In this document: one piece after another, positions 11,259 through 18,409 of the stretch
How the letters are laid out: every line of letters starts with the position of its first letter
How positions within the stretch are numbered: position 1 is the stretch's first letter
Assembly: GCA_902769585.1 (NCBI GenBank)
Contig: CACXPT010000011.1
Span: forward strand, 1-41,424
Source: an uncultured bacterium
GTDB taxonomy: Bacteria > Verrucomicrobiota > Kiritimatiellia > RFP12 > UBA1067
Length of the DNA stretch: 41,424 nucleotides
Reading direction: 5' to 3'
Program-made: the position numbers and the translations under genes
The notes under the pieces: generated by a model
The model's input: the letters and a program-made list of their open reading frames with translations, nothing else
Database searches by the model: none
What the model was told of the DNA's origin: nothing

Positions 11259-12752
11259 CTATGCCGTCTTTCCGTTGCGCACGGCGAAGACGGCCGCGAG
11301 ACGGTCGGCCTCGGATGCCGTCGAGCGCGGGGTGGCGAGGGCGACCGCGACGCCGGCCGCCAGCGCGATCGCCGTCGCGGGGATCGCCGGGCCTCCGAAC
11401 GTGAGGCGCACCCATTCCGCGAACGACGGCACGAACAGCACGACCAGGCCAAAGAGCGTTCCCGAGAGGATGGACGCGTATGCGCCCTGCCACGTCGCCC
11501 GCCGCCAGAAGCGGCCCAGCAGCATCGTCACGCCCACGCCCGGCAGCAGGGAACCGACGACCTTCTGGAAGTACGCGATCACGTCGCCCACGAAGAGCGT
11601 TATGACGAACGCGATCGCCAGCGCCACGAGAAGGGCGATGCGGCTCGCGAACGCGTAGTCCTTCTCGGCGATGCGCCGTCCGGTGACCGACGGGACGACG
11701 TCCGTTAGGAGGATCGTCACGCCGGATATCGCGTCGGAGCCGCCGCTGCTCATCGTCGCCGACATGCCGCAGATGAGGAACATGAGTCCGACCGCCGGGC
11801 CGAGGACGTGCGTCGCCATGTATGAGAACGCGTAGTCGCCGGATTCGAGCGTGTGGCCGTTCCGCACCATGATCGCGTAGGCGCTCATGCCGATGAGGGC
11901 AGTGATGAAGCTCCAGAGGAACATCATGCCGCTCTGGCCGAGGAACGCGCGCCGCGCCACCTTCTCGTCGCGCGACGTGTAGATGCGCGTGCGGTACGTC
12001 GGCGTGCCGACGACGCCCATCACTGTGGAGAATACGAGCGCAAGCGCCGCGAGTGCGCCGTAGCTACCGAGCCCGTAGAAGCCCATCGCGCCAGGCTTGC
12101 CAGCGGCGGCGAACGTCTGCGAGATCGCCTCGTATCCGCCCGCGAGCGGCAGCGCCTTTATCGCGATGAAGGAGAAGCCGCCGACGATCGCGCAGAACTG
12201 GATCACGTCCGCCTTCACCACGGCCACGTACCCGCCGATGAACACGTACGCGCCGAAGCCGCATACCGTGATCAGCTTGCACCATGTCGGGTCGATGCCC
12301 AGCACGTATGAAAGGTACTTGGAGCCGCCGTTGACGTGGTTGCCGATCCAGATGATCTCGATCACGAACATCATGAAGCCCATGAGCTTGCGCACGCGGG
12401 CGTCGCCGCCGTAGTAGAACTGCGCCTCCTCGCTCATCGTGATGAACCCCTTGCCGCGGATCGAGACGAACGAGGTGAGGACGAGCAGCCCGAGCGCGCT
12501 GCCGAGACCGAAGATCGCACCGCCCCAGCCGTGGTTGAAGCCGTCGCCGATGGCGCCGATGGACGAGCCGGTGCCGATGATCGTTGCGCCGAGCGTGCAG
12601 AAGATGAGGAAGAGGCTCATGTCGCTGCCGCCCGTGAGGAACTTCTCGCCCTCGCGCTTGCCGCGGCTGCCGAAGAACCCCACGCCGATGACGAACGCCA
12701 TCCATACGATGAATCCGCCAAGGAACAGAGGTATGTATTTCGGATCAAGCAT
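11259..12752 (-). CDS. Sodium:solute symporter (SSS family)
   Basis: The 497-residue product is hydrophobic throughout with about 12-13 predicted membrane helices. The N-terminal GFFGSRGKREGEKFLTGG and LIFCTLGATIIGTGSSIGA motifs are characteristic of the SSS (SLC5) family, whose members import sugars, organic acids or amino acids with sodium. A GAAAAGG site precedes the ATG. It is the last gene of the dgoD operon, 43 nt after the OPT gene, and ends 15 nt from the convergent alpha-galactosidase. The cargo is not readable; context suggests a sugar or sugar acid such as galactonate or galactose. Confidence 0.88.
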   Translation of the reverse strand: MLDPKYIPLFLGGFIVWMAFVIGVGFFGSRGKREGEKFLTGGSDMSLFLIFCTLGATIIGTGSSIGAIGDGFNHGWGGAIFGLGSALGLLVLTSFVSIRGKGFITMSEEAQFYYGGDARVRKLMGFMMFVIEIIWIGNHVNGGSKYLSYVLGIDPTWCKLITVCGFGAYVFIGGYVAVVKADVIQFCAIVGGFSFIAIKALPLAGGYEAISQTFAAAGKPGAMGFYGLGSYGALAALALVFSTVMGVVGTPTYRTRIYTSRDEKVARRAFLGQSGMMFLWSFITALIGMSAYAIMVRNGHTLESGDYAFSYMATHVLGPAVGLMFLICGMSATMSSGGSDAISGVTILLTDVVPSVTGRRIAEKDYAFASRIALLVALAIAFVITLFVGDVIAYFQKVVGSLLPGVGVTMLLGRFWRRATWQGAYASILSGTLFGLVVLFVPSFAEWVRLTFGGPAIPATAIALAAGVAVALATPRSTASEADRLAAVFAVRNGKTA

Positions 12753-12795
12753 TTCTCAGCCTTTTCTTTAGTTTTCAAATGTGTTTCGTTGGAGT

Positions 12796-14511
12796 TCAGA
12801 TCAGGGCCAGGATCGCCAGGATGATTCCGCAGAGGCCTTCGCCGGCGACAAGCCCCGCAGAGAACAACGTGCCGACATCCTCGGCCTTCGACGCGTCGTC
12901 GCTCGGGCGCCGCGACACTGCCCAGCGCAGAAGCCCGCCCGCGAACATCGTCACGCTCAGCCCGACGGGAAGGTACATGCCGATCGCGACGGGCATCACA
13001 GGCGCGCGCAGAAGCGCGAGGACCGCCGCGATGGCCGCGCCGATGCCGATGAGGTTCCAGGGCAGGCCGCCCTCCATGATTCCTTCCACGATCCCCTTCA
13101 TCAGCATCGCCTGCGGCGCGGAGATCGCGTCGCTCCCGAATCCCCACGCCTTGTGCAGGAGCACGAGCACGCCGCCGATGGCCAGCGCGGACACGGTGAC
13201 GCCGACAAGCTCGCCGACTTGCTGCTTCCACGGCGTCGCCCCCAGCAGGTTTCCCGTCTTGAGGTCCTGCGCCGTGTCGCCCGCGATCGCCGCGACGATG
13301 CAGACGACGCTTCCGATCGCGATCGCCGCGACCATGCCCGCCGCGCCGACCGAGCCGGTCTCCTTCAGGACCAGGGTGGAGACCACAAGCGTGGCGATTG
13401 TCATGCCGGATATCGGATTGTTCGAGCTGCCGACGAGTCCGACCATGCGCGCGGACACTGCCGCGAAAAAGAACCCGAAGAGGGCGATCAGGATCGCGCC
13501 GAGAATCGACACGGGCACAGCCGGCACAAGCCAGATGAAGACAACCACGCAGGCAAGGCATCCGATGACGGTCTTCATCGGGAGATCCCGTCCGCCGTCG
13601 CGCACCGCGCCGACTTTTCCGTCCGGCGCGCCCCTGGGGGGCTTGAACGCATGGAGGAATGTCGGCAGCGACCGGACGAGCGAGACGAAACCGCCGACGG
13701 CGATGGCCCCTGCGCCAACATAGCGCACGTAGTTGCGCCAGATGTCCTTCACGCTCCCGGCGTCCCACAGGGAGGCGGCCTCTGGAACCGTCGCAACGAG
13801 AATGGGCATCAGCACCATCCACCCGAGCATCGCGCCGCCGAACAGGAATGCGGAGATCTTCGGCCCGACGATATATCCGACGCCAAGGAGCGCGGGCGAA
13901 ACGTCAAAACCCACCGCGCCGCGGAGAAGCTTGACCGGCCAGAGAAATGTTTCGGGAATCCATTTGAGCCATCCCGTCACGAACTTGACGGCTGCCGCCA
14001 CGCTGAGTCCGGCGAACACGTTCTTCGCGTGCTTTGCGCCCGCCTCGCCCGCGCGCAGCACGTCCGCGCAGGCAAGTCCCTCCGGATAGGTCAACGTCTT
14101 GTCCGCGACGATCAGCGGACGTCTCAGCGGCACCATCAGCAGGACGCCGAGCGTTCCGCCCGCAAGGGCGATCAGCGTGACGGACAGAAGTTCGGGCACG
14201 GCGAATTCCGCAGGTCGTTCCCCCGCCCACAGGTAAAGCGCCGGCAGGGTGAAGATCGCGCCGGCCGCCAACGACTCGCCTGCGCTGCCGATTGTCTGCA
14301 CCATGTTGTTCTCGAGAATGGAGTCGCGGCGCAGGACAAAGCGCAGCACGCCCATCGAGATCACTGCCGCCGGGACCGAGGCCGAAACCGTCAGTCCCAC
14401 GCGGAGACCGAGATAGGCGTTCGCGGCTCCGAACACGACAGCCAGCAGCACGCCCAGAACGATGGCCGTGATGGTCAGCTCTTTTTCTTTGTGAGAATCT
14501 GTGTCCTTCAT
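12796..14511 (-). CDS. OPT family oligopeptide-type transporter
   Basis: I start at ATG 14511 (571 residues); a GTG at 14526 would overlap the previous stop. The ATG is 8 nt after the dgoD stop with no clear ribosome site, so translation is probably coupled. The protein is a polytopic membrane protein; ITAIVLGVLLAVVFGAANAY at the N-terminus and NNMVQTIGSAGESLAAGAIF (about residues 73-92) are hallmarks of the OPT superfamily, which moves oligopeptides or metal chelates. Finding it between a sugar-acid dehydratase and a sodium symporter is unusual, so its substrate here is open. Confidence 0.88.
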   Translation of the reverse strand: MKDTDSHKEKELTITAIVLGVLLAVVFGAANAYLGLRVGLTVSASVPAAVISMGVLRFVLRRDSILENNMVQTIGSAGESLAAGAIFTLPALYLWAGERPAEFAVPELLSVTLIALAGGTLGVLLMVPLRRPLIVADKTLTYPEGLACADVLRAGEAGAKHAKNVFAGLSVAAAVKFVTGWLKWIPETFLWPVKLLRGAVGFDVSPALLGVGYIVGPKISAFLFGGAMLGWMVLMPILVATVPEAASLWDAGSVKDIWRNYVRYVGAGAIAVGGFVSLVRSLPTFLHAFKPPRGAPDGKVGAVRDGGRDLPMKTVIGCLACVVVFIWLVPAVPVSILGAILIALFGFFFAAVSARMVGLVGSSNNPISGMTIATLVVSTLVLKETGSVGAAGMVAAIAIGSVVCIVAAIAGDTAQDLKTGNLLGATPWKQQVGELVGVTVSALAIGGVLVLLHKAWGFGSDAISAPQAMLMKGIVEGIMEGGLPWNLIGIGAAIAAVLALLRAPVMPVAIGMYLPVGLSVTMFAGGLLRWAVSRRPSDDASKAEDVGTLFSAGLVAGEGLCGIILAILALI

Positions 14512-14519
14512 GTGATCGG

Positions 14520-15668
14520 TTACCACTCCGCGACGCTGCCGTCGGCGTGCCGCCAGACGGGGTTCTTCCAGTTGTGGGGCGTCTTGTTCTCCTCGATGAC
14601 GAGTTCCTTGTTCACCTCCACGCCGAGGCCGGGCAGCTTCGGCAGCTCGACCCAGCCGTCCGTGAACGCGAAGTCGTCCTTGTTCGTCACGTAGTCGAGC
14701 ACCGTCTTGCCCACGTTGTAGTGGATGCCGATGGACTGCTCCTGGATGACGGCGTTGTAGCTCGTGGCGTCGACCTGCAGGCAGGCAACGAGCGCGATGG
14801 GGCCGAGCGGACAGTGCGGCGCGAGCGCCACGTCGTACGCTTCGGCCATCGCGCCGATCTTCTTCACCTCGGTGAGGCCGCCGGCGTGCGAGAGGTCCGG
14901 CTGGATGATGTCCACGCCGCCCGCGTTCAGGAGGCGCTTGAAGTCGTAGCGCGTGAAGAGGCGTTCGCCTGTGGCTATCGGGATGTCGCAGGCGGCGGCG
15001 ATCTCCTTGAAGTCCTCCATGTGCTCGCAGAGTACGGGCTCCTCGATGAACATGGGGTTGAACGGCTCGAGCTTCTTCGCGAGCACCTTCGCCATCGGCT
15101 TGTGGACGCGTCCGTGGAAGTCGATCGCGATGCCGAAGTCCTTGCCGCAGGCGTCGCGGATCTCCTGCACGCGCGCGAGGACGGCGTCCACCTTGTCGTT
15201 GGTGTCGATCATCTGCAGCTCTTCTGTGGCGTTCATCTTGACGGCCTTGAAGCCGGCGTCCATCTTCTCCTTCGCGGCGCGGCCCGTGTCACCGGGGCGG
15301 TCCCCGCCGATCCACGAGTACACCTTCATGCGGTCGCGGCACCGGCCGCCCATCAGCTCGTAGCACGGTGCGTTGAACGACTTCCCCTTGATGTCCCAGA
15401 GCGCCTGGTCGATGCCAGAGAGCGCGCTCATCATCACACCACCGCCGCGGTAGAAGCCCGCGCGGTAGATCGTGCTCCAGATGTCCTCGATGCGCGAGGG
15501 GTCCTTGCCGACGAGGTAGTCGCGGTACTCCTCCACGCACGCCAGCACGGCCTTGGCGTGGCCTTCCAGGACCGCTTCGCCCCACCCGACGAGGCCGCCG
15601 TCGGTGACGATTTCCACGAAGCCCCAGCGGGGGCGGACGAAATACACGTTCACTGCCGAGATTTTCAT
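14520..15668 (-). CDS. dgoD: D-galactonate dehydratase (enolase superfamily)
   Basis: The 382-residue product matches E. coli DgoD nearly end to end as I know it. It has RAGFYRGGGVMMSA, YSWIGGDRP, DFHGRVHKPMAKVL, FIEEPV, ATGERLF, IQPDLSHAGG, APHCPLGPIAL and the ending HADGSVAEW. The Asp/Glu/Glu magnesium ligands (in IDFHGR, FIEEP and TGER) and the catalytic His of APHCPLG are all present. It converts D-galactonate to 2-keto-3-deoxy-D-galactonate (EC 4.2.1.6) in the De Ley-Doudoroff pathway. It is the first gene of a three-gene operon with two transporters. The kinase and aldolase of the pathway are not in the window. Confidence 0.95.
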   Translation of the reverse strand: MKISAVNVYFVRPRWGFVEIVTDGGLVGWGEAVLEGHAKAVLACVEEYRDYLVGKDPSRIEDIWSTIYRAGFYRGGGVMMSALSGIDQALWDIKGKSFNAPCYELMGGRCRDRMKVYSWIGGDRPGDTGRAAKEKMDAGFKAVKMNATEELQMIDTNDKVDAVLARVQEIRDACGKDFGIAIDFHGRVHKPMAKVLAKKLEPFNPMFIEEPVLCEHMEDFKEIAAACDIPIATGERLFTRYDFKRLLNAGGVDIIQPDLSHAGGLTEVKKIGAMAEAYDVALAPHCPLGPIALVACLQVDATSYNAVIQEQSIGIHYNVGKTVLDYVTNKDDFAFTDGWVELPKLPGLGVEVNKELVIEENKTPHNWKNPVWRHADGSVAEW

Positions 15669-15675
15669 GGCGTCA

Positions 15676-15681
15676 ATTATA
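15676..15681 (-). promoter_or_regulatory. Consensus -10 box 7 nt before dgoD
   Basis: On the minus strand a perfect TATAAT occupies 15681-15676, seven nt before the ATG at 15668. No good -35 hexamer is visible, which suggests dependence on an activator. The geometry implies a leaderless dgoD transcript without Shine-Dalgarno. Confidence 0.55.
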
Positions 15682-15748
15682 GCAGATTTTCATGGCACGC
15701 GTTTTGTGGACGCGGAATCGCATGTCTTTCCACGACAGAATTCCCGAT

Positions 15749-15807
15749 AAAAGTTAGCCAAGGCTATTGACCTCCCAAACGAAGTGTGTTATACTGCGCT
15801 AACTTTT
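15749..15807. promoter_or_regulatory. Candidate operator: inverted repeat enclosing the DUF3793-flavodoxin promoter
   Basis: AAAAGTTAGC (15749-15758) and GCTAACTTTT (15798-15807) are perfect 10-bp inverted repeats on either side of the -35/-10 pair. The upstream arm is itself part of a tighter palindrome, TAGCCAAGGCTA (15755-15766), abutting the -35 box. The half-site GTTAGCC/GGCTA(AC) resembles iron- or manganese-dependent DtxR/IdeR-type boxes; that assignment is inference. Position over a promoter indicates repression. Confidence 0.6.
15767..15795 (+). promoter_or_regulatory. Strong promoter of the DUF3793-flavodoxin operon
   Basis: TTGACC (15767-15772), a 17-nt spacer and TATACT (15790-15795) form a near-consensus sigma-70-type promoter. 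Transcription would begin near 15802, about 24 nt before the ATG at 15826. It is enclosed by the inverted repeat at 15749-15807. Confidence 0.85.
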
Positions 15808-15825
15808 TTGAGGCATACCAGGCAC

Positions 15826-16503
15826 ATGAGAGAAAAAGAGAACAGAATAGACGAGCGGCATCGCAAGGAACTGCTGCGTTTCCTGCTGGTCAAGACGGCT
15901 GCTGTCAGGCGGGGCGTGAAGCCCGGCGAGCTGCTGCGCGTCCGCCATTGCTATGCCGGAGTCAACGCGGAGGGGCTGCGCGTGTGTCTTTACCGAAGCG
16001 ACATCTATGGGATATTGGGACTCGACTACGTGGAGCTGAAGGTGGAGGCTGAAAGTTCGCTCGTCCTGTTCTACGATTCGGAAACGCTTGCGGCGACGCT
16101 CTCTGAAAGAAGAAACGCAATGTGGCTGGCCCGCATGGGCTATCCGGTTGCGGACGCGCAGGAGCGCGTCCCTCCCGTGGGAGGGTCGCCGTCCACGGCG
16201 ACCGCAGACGGCCATCTGTCATCCATGCTCGCGCATCTGGTGCGCAGGGCAGGGGAGTGCGATCTCCCGCACGAGGTGGGCATCTTCATCGGATACCCGC
16301 TCAAGGATGTTGCAGGATTCATGCGCAACATACCATCGACGCCGGTGCACAACGGCGTCTGGCGCGTGTACGGCGATGCGCATGAGTCCCTTGTGCGCAT
16401 GAAAGAGTATGCGCAAATCGAGACGGAGGCCCGTGAAGCGTTGCAGCGTGCAGACGGGGTGGAGGATTTCATCAGCATGATTTCCCTGAAGAGGGCAAGC
16501 TAA
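15826..16503 (+). CDS. DUF3793 family protein
   Basis: I choose ATG 15826 (225 residues); an upstream in-frame GTG at 15784 would lie before the transcription start. DUF3793 features are visible: SLVLFYDSETLAATL near residues 82-96, then in the C-terminal half LPHEVGIFIGYPLKDVAGFM and GVWRVYGDAHESLVRMKEY. The molecular role of the family is unknown to me, but it is often encoded beside flavodoxin or iron-uptake genes, and here a flavodoxin follows after 20 nt. Residues about 113-128 (RVPPVGGSPSTATA) are encoded by two adjacent perfect palindromes and look like an in-frame insertion. Confidence 0.85.
   Translation: MREKENRIDERHRKELLRFLLVKTAAVRRGVKPGELLRVRHCYAGVNAEGLRVCLYRSDIYGILGLDYVELKVEAESSLVLFYDSETLAATLSERRNAMWLARMGYPVADAQERVPPVGGSPSTATADGHLSSMLAHLVRRAGECDLPHEVGIFIGYPLKDVAGFMRNIPSTPVHNGVWRVYGDAHESLVRMKEYAQIETEAREALQRADGVEDFISMISLKRAS
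16170..16203. repeat. Double palindrome inserted in frame in the DUF3793 gene
   Basis: CCCTCCC (16170-16176) with GGGAGGG (16179-16185), then GGTCGCCGT (16184-16192) with ACGGCGACC (16195-16203), make two abutting perfect stems of 7 and 9 bp with 2-nt loops. They lie in frame and encode a Pro/Gly/Ser/Thr-rich stretch in the variable region between the two conserved halves of the protein. Confidence 0.6.
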
Positions 16504-16523
16504 ACAACAAGGAAAAGAAAGAA

Positions 16524-16952
16524 ATGGATAAAGTACATGTCATATACGGCAGCACGACGGGGATGACCGAAGCTGTCGCAGGCAAGATCGCCGAGGCGCT
16601 TGGCGCGCAGGCGTTCAACATCAACGCGGGCGACGCTGCGGCGTTCGACGCCGAGATGCTCGTTCTCGGCTCGTCGACGTGGGGCGTCGGCGACCTCCAG
16701 GACGATTGGATGGCGCAGCTCGACGGCGTGAAGGCCAACTTCGCCGGCAAGAAAGTCGCGGCGTTCGGTCTTGGCGATTCGGTCGGGTTCGCGGACTCGT
16801 TCTGCGTGGCTGCCGATACGCTCGCCAACGCCGCCAAGGACGCAGGCGCGACGCTCGTGGGCGAGGTCCTGAAGCTCGACGACACGAACGAGGCCGACCA
16901 GACCGATTCCAAGATCGCCGCCTGGGTGGAAACGCTCAAGGCCGCGCTCTGA
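16524..16952 (+). CDS. Short-chain flavodoxin
   Basis: The 142-residue product has the FMN phosphate loop GSTTGMTE (residues 9-16), the isoalloxazine-contacting STWGVGDLQDDW stretch (about 51-62) and AFGLGDSVGFADSFC (about 81-95). Its length fits short-chain flavodoxins, which lack the 20-residue insert. Flavodoxins carry electrons as FMN proteins and commonly replace ferredoxin when iron is scarce. It is the second gene of the DUF3793 operon, preceded by an AAGGAAAAG ribosome site, so it shares the operator-controlled promoter; iron-dependent regulation is a reasonable inference. Confidence 0.95.
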   Translation: MDKVHVIYGSTTGMTEAVAGKIAEALGAQAFNINAGDAAAFDAEMLVLGSSTWGVGDLQDDWMAQLDGVKANFAGKKVAAFGLGDSVGFADSFCVAADTLANAAKDAGATLVGEVLKLDDTNEADQTDSKIAAWVETLKAAL

Positions 16953-16970
16953 CGAGACTTGCGATTCTTG

Positions 16971-17011
16971 AGCCCCGCCCCGCTATTTTCCTTCTTCGGC
17001 GCGGCGGGGCT
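16971..17011 (+). terminator. Possible terminator hairpin after flavodoxin
   Basis: AGCCCCGCC (16971-16979) pairs perfectly with GGCGGGGCT (17003-17011), a 9-bp GC stem with a 23-nt loop, 18 nt after the stop. It is followed by TATAAAG rather than a T-run, so termination efficiency is uncertain. Confidence 0.45.
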
Positions 17012-17049
17012 TATAAAGAGCCGCGAAATTAGATTCGGAAAACAAATCA

Positions 17050-18399
17050 ATGCATATAAGATTCATTTCCACCGCTTTTGTCGCTGCGATTCTTGCTGCT
17101 TCGTCGGCACTTGCCGACATAACGGTGAACGGGACTTCCTATTCGTCCGGCGTAGGGCTGAACACCGCAAACGGAACGTTCACCATAACGGGTACGGCAT
17201 CCGGGTACATCAACGTCAAGCAGAACTGCACGATAGTCCTTGACAACGTGACATGGACTGCATCGGACAAAAAGCAGGACCTGATAAAGATTACAGCGGG
17301 GTTGACGGTCAACCTACGGCTGAAGGGTTCCAGTACGATAGGCAACAACTCGAAGAACTATGTGACCGGCATCTACGTGTGCAGCGGCACGACCCTCAAC
17401 ATCACGAACATAACGGAGGACGCTTCGCTTACGGTTTCCGCGACAGGCTCGTATTGCACTGGAATCGGCGGATCGTACAACGGCACGGGCGCGGCGGGAA
17501 CCATAAACATATTCGGCGGCACGATCTCATCGACTGGTGGCGCCGGAGGCGCAGGAATCGGCGGCTACAAGGCTGCTGGCGGAACGGTGAGCATCTATGG
17601 CGGAACGGTCACCGCAAAGGGCGGCGGTTCGTCCTCGGACAGCATGGCCAGCGCAGGAATCGGCGGTGGCAGCGGTGGTGCTGGTGGAACGGTGAACATC
17701 TACGGCGGAACAGTCAAGGCGACCGGCGGAACGTACTCGGCCACATACGGTGGTGCGGGCATCGGCGGTGGAAACAAGGCCGCTGGCGGGACTGTGAATG
17801 TCTACGGCGGCACGGTGACCGCCACTGGCGGTACGCGCGCGGCGGGTATCGGTGGGGGCAAGGAAGCCGCTGGAGGAACGGTGAAGGTGTACGGCGGATG
17901 CGTCACGGCTACAGGGGGCGAACGCGGCGCGGGGATCGGTGGCGGCACGGGGAAGGCCGGCGGAATATTCCACAACTACGGCGGCACGGTATGGGCGAAA
18001 GGCACGCCGAACAACGACGGTTCGTGCGGCGACATCGGCGCGGGGCAGTCAGGATCGTCCGGTTCACCTGCGTTCATCGTCAAGGGGGGAAGCACGGTGC
18101 TCGTGAACGGAAGCCGATACGGCATGGCTGCGCCCACGGATGGCTCACAGAGCGTGTGTCGCGTAGCGGTTCCTGGTTTTTCCGCAAATGAACGGTGCAG
18201 CTTCAATGGACTTGGCGAGTATGGACAGGACACGCTTATTGCGAACGCAAGCGGCGTGATCCACCTCTGGCTTCCAAACGGCACATACATCTTCTCTGAC
18301 AAGGAATGGATATATTCGGCTACGGTATCGGGGGCGGCGACAACGGCAACACGAACGGCCAAGCCCAAGGCATCGGGAATAATAATTTCGTTTCATTGA
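17050..18399 (+). CDS. Secreted glycine-rich repeat protein, predicted right-handed beta-helix
   Basis: The 449-residue product starts with a signal peptide (MHIRFISTAFVAAILAASSALA). Residues about 137-310 consist of repeats near 22-28 residues with the pattern AGIGGG-AGGTV-IYGGTVTATGG, at least seven copies, a coil pattern typical of a solenoid or beta-helix. The C-terminal part (FHNYGGTVWAKG to HLWLPNGTYIFSD, about 306-420) is closely similar to residues about 770-880 of the next protein. It ends without the C-terminal domain found in the two following genes. Probably an extracellular adhesin-like or glycan-contact protein; exact function is unknown. Its stop is 10 nt before the next start. 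Confidence 0.8.
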   Translation: MHIRFISTAFVAAILAASSALADITVNGTSYSSGVGLNTANGTFTITGTASGYINVKQNCTIVLDNVTWTASDKKQDLIKITAGLTVNLRLKGSSTIGNNSKNYVTGIYVCSGTTLNITNITEDASLTVSATGSYCTGIGGSYNGTGAAGTINIFGGTISSTGGAGGAGIGGYKAAGGTVSIYGGTVTAKGGGSSSDSMASAGIGGGSGGAGGTVNIYGGTVKATGGTYSATYGGAGIGGGNKAAGGTVNVYGGTVTATGGTRAAGIGGGKEAAGGTVKVYGGCVTATGGERGAGIGGGTGKAGGIFHNYGGTVWAKGTPNNDGSCGDIGAGQSGSSGSPAFIVKGGSTVLVNGSRYGMAAPTDGSQSVCRVAVPGFSANERCSFNGLGEYGQDTLIANASGVIHLWLPNGTYIFSDKEWIYSATVSGAATTATRTAKPKASGIIISFH

Positions 18400-18409
18400 G
18401 GGAAAAGCC

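Noticed and set aside
12781..14694. 637-codon plus-strand frame opposite the OPT transporter gene
   Set aside because: Composition is Arg/Asp/His-rich and low-complexity, while the minus strand encodes a clear OPT membrane protein.
15784..15825. Upstream GTG start for the DUF3793 gene
   Set aside because: It lies within the promoter, before the predicted transcription start.
17460..17960. Regularly spaced repeats that could be taken for a CRISPR array
   Set aside because: The repeats are codon-phased units of a glycine-rich coding repeat (GAGIGGG...GGTV-IYGG), degenerate and without unique spacers.
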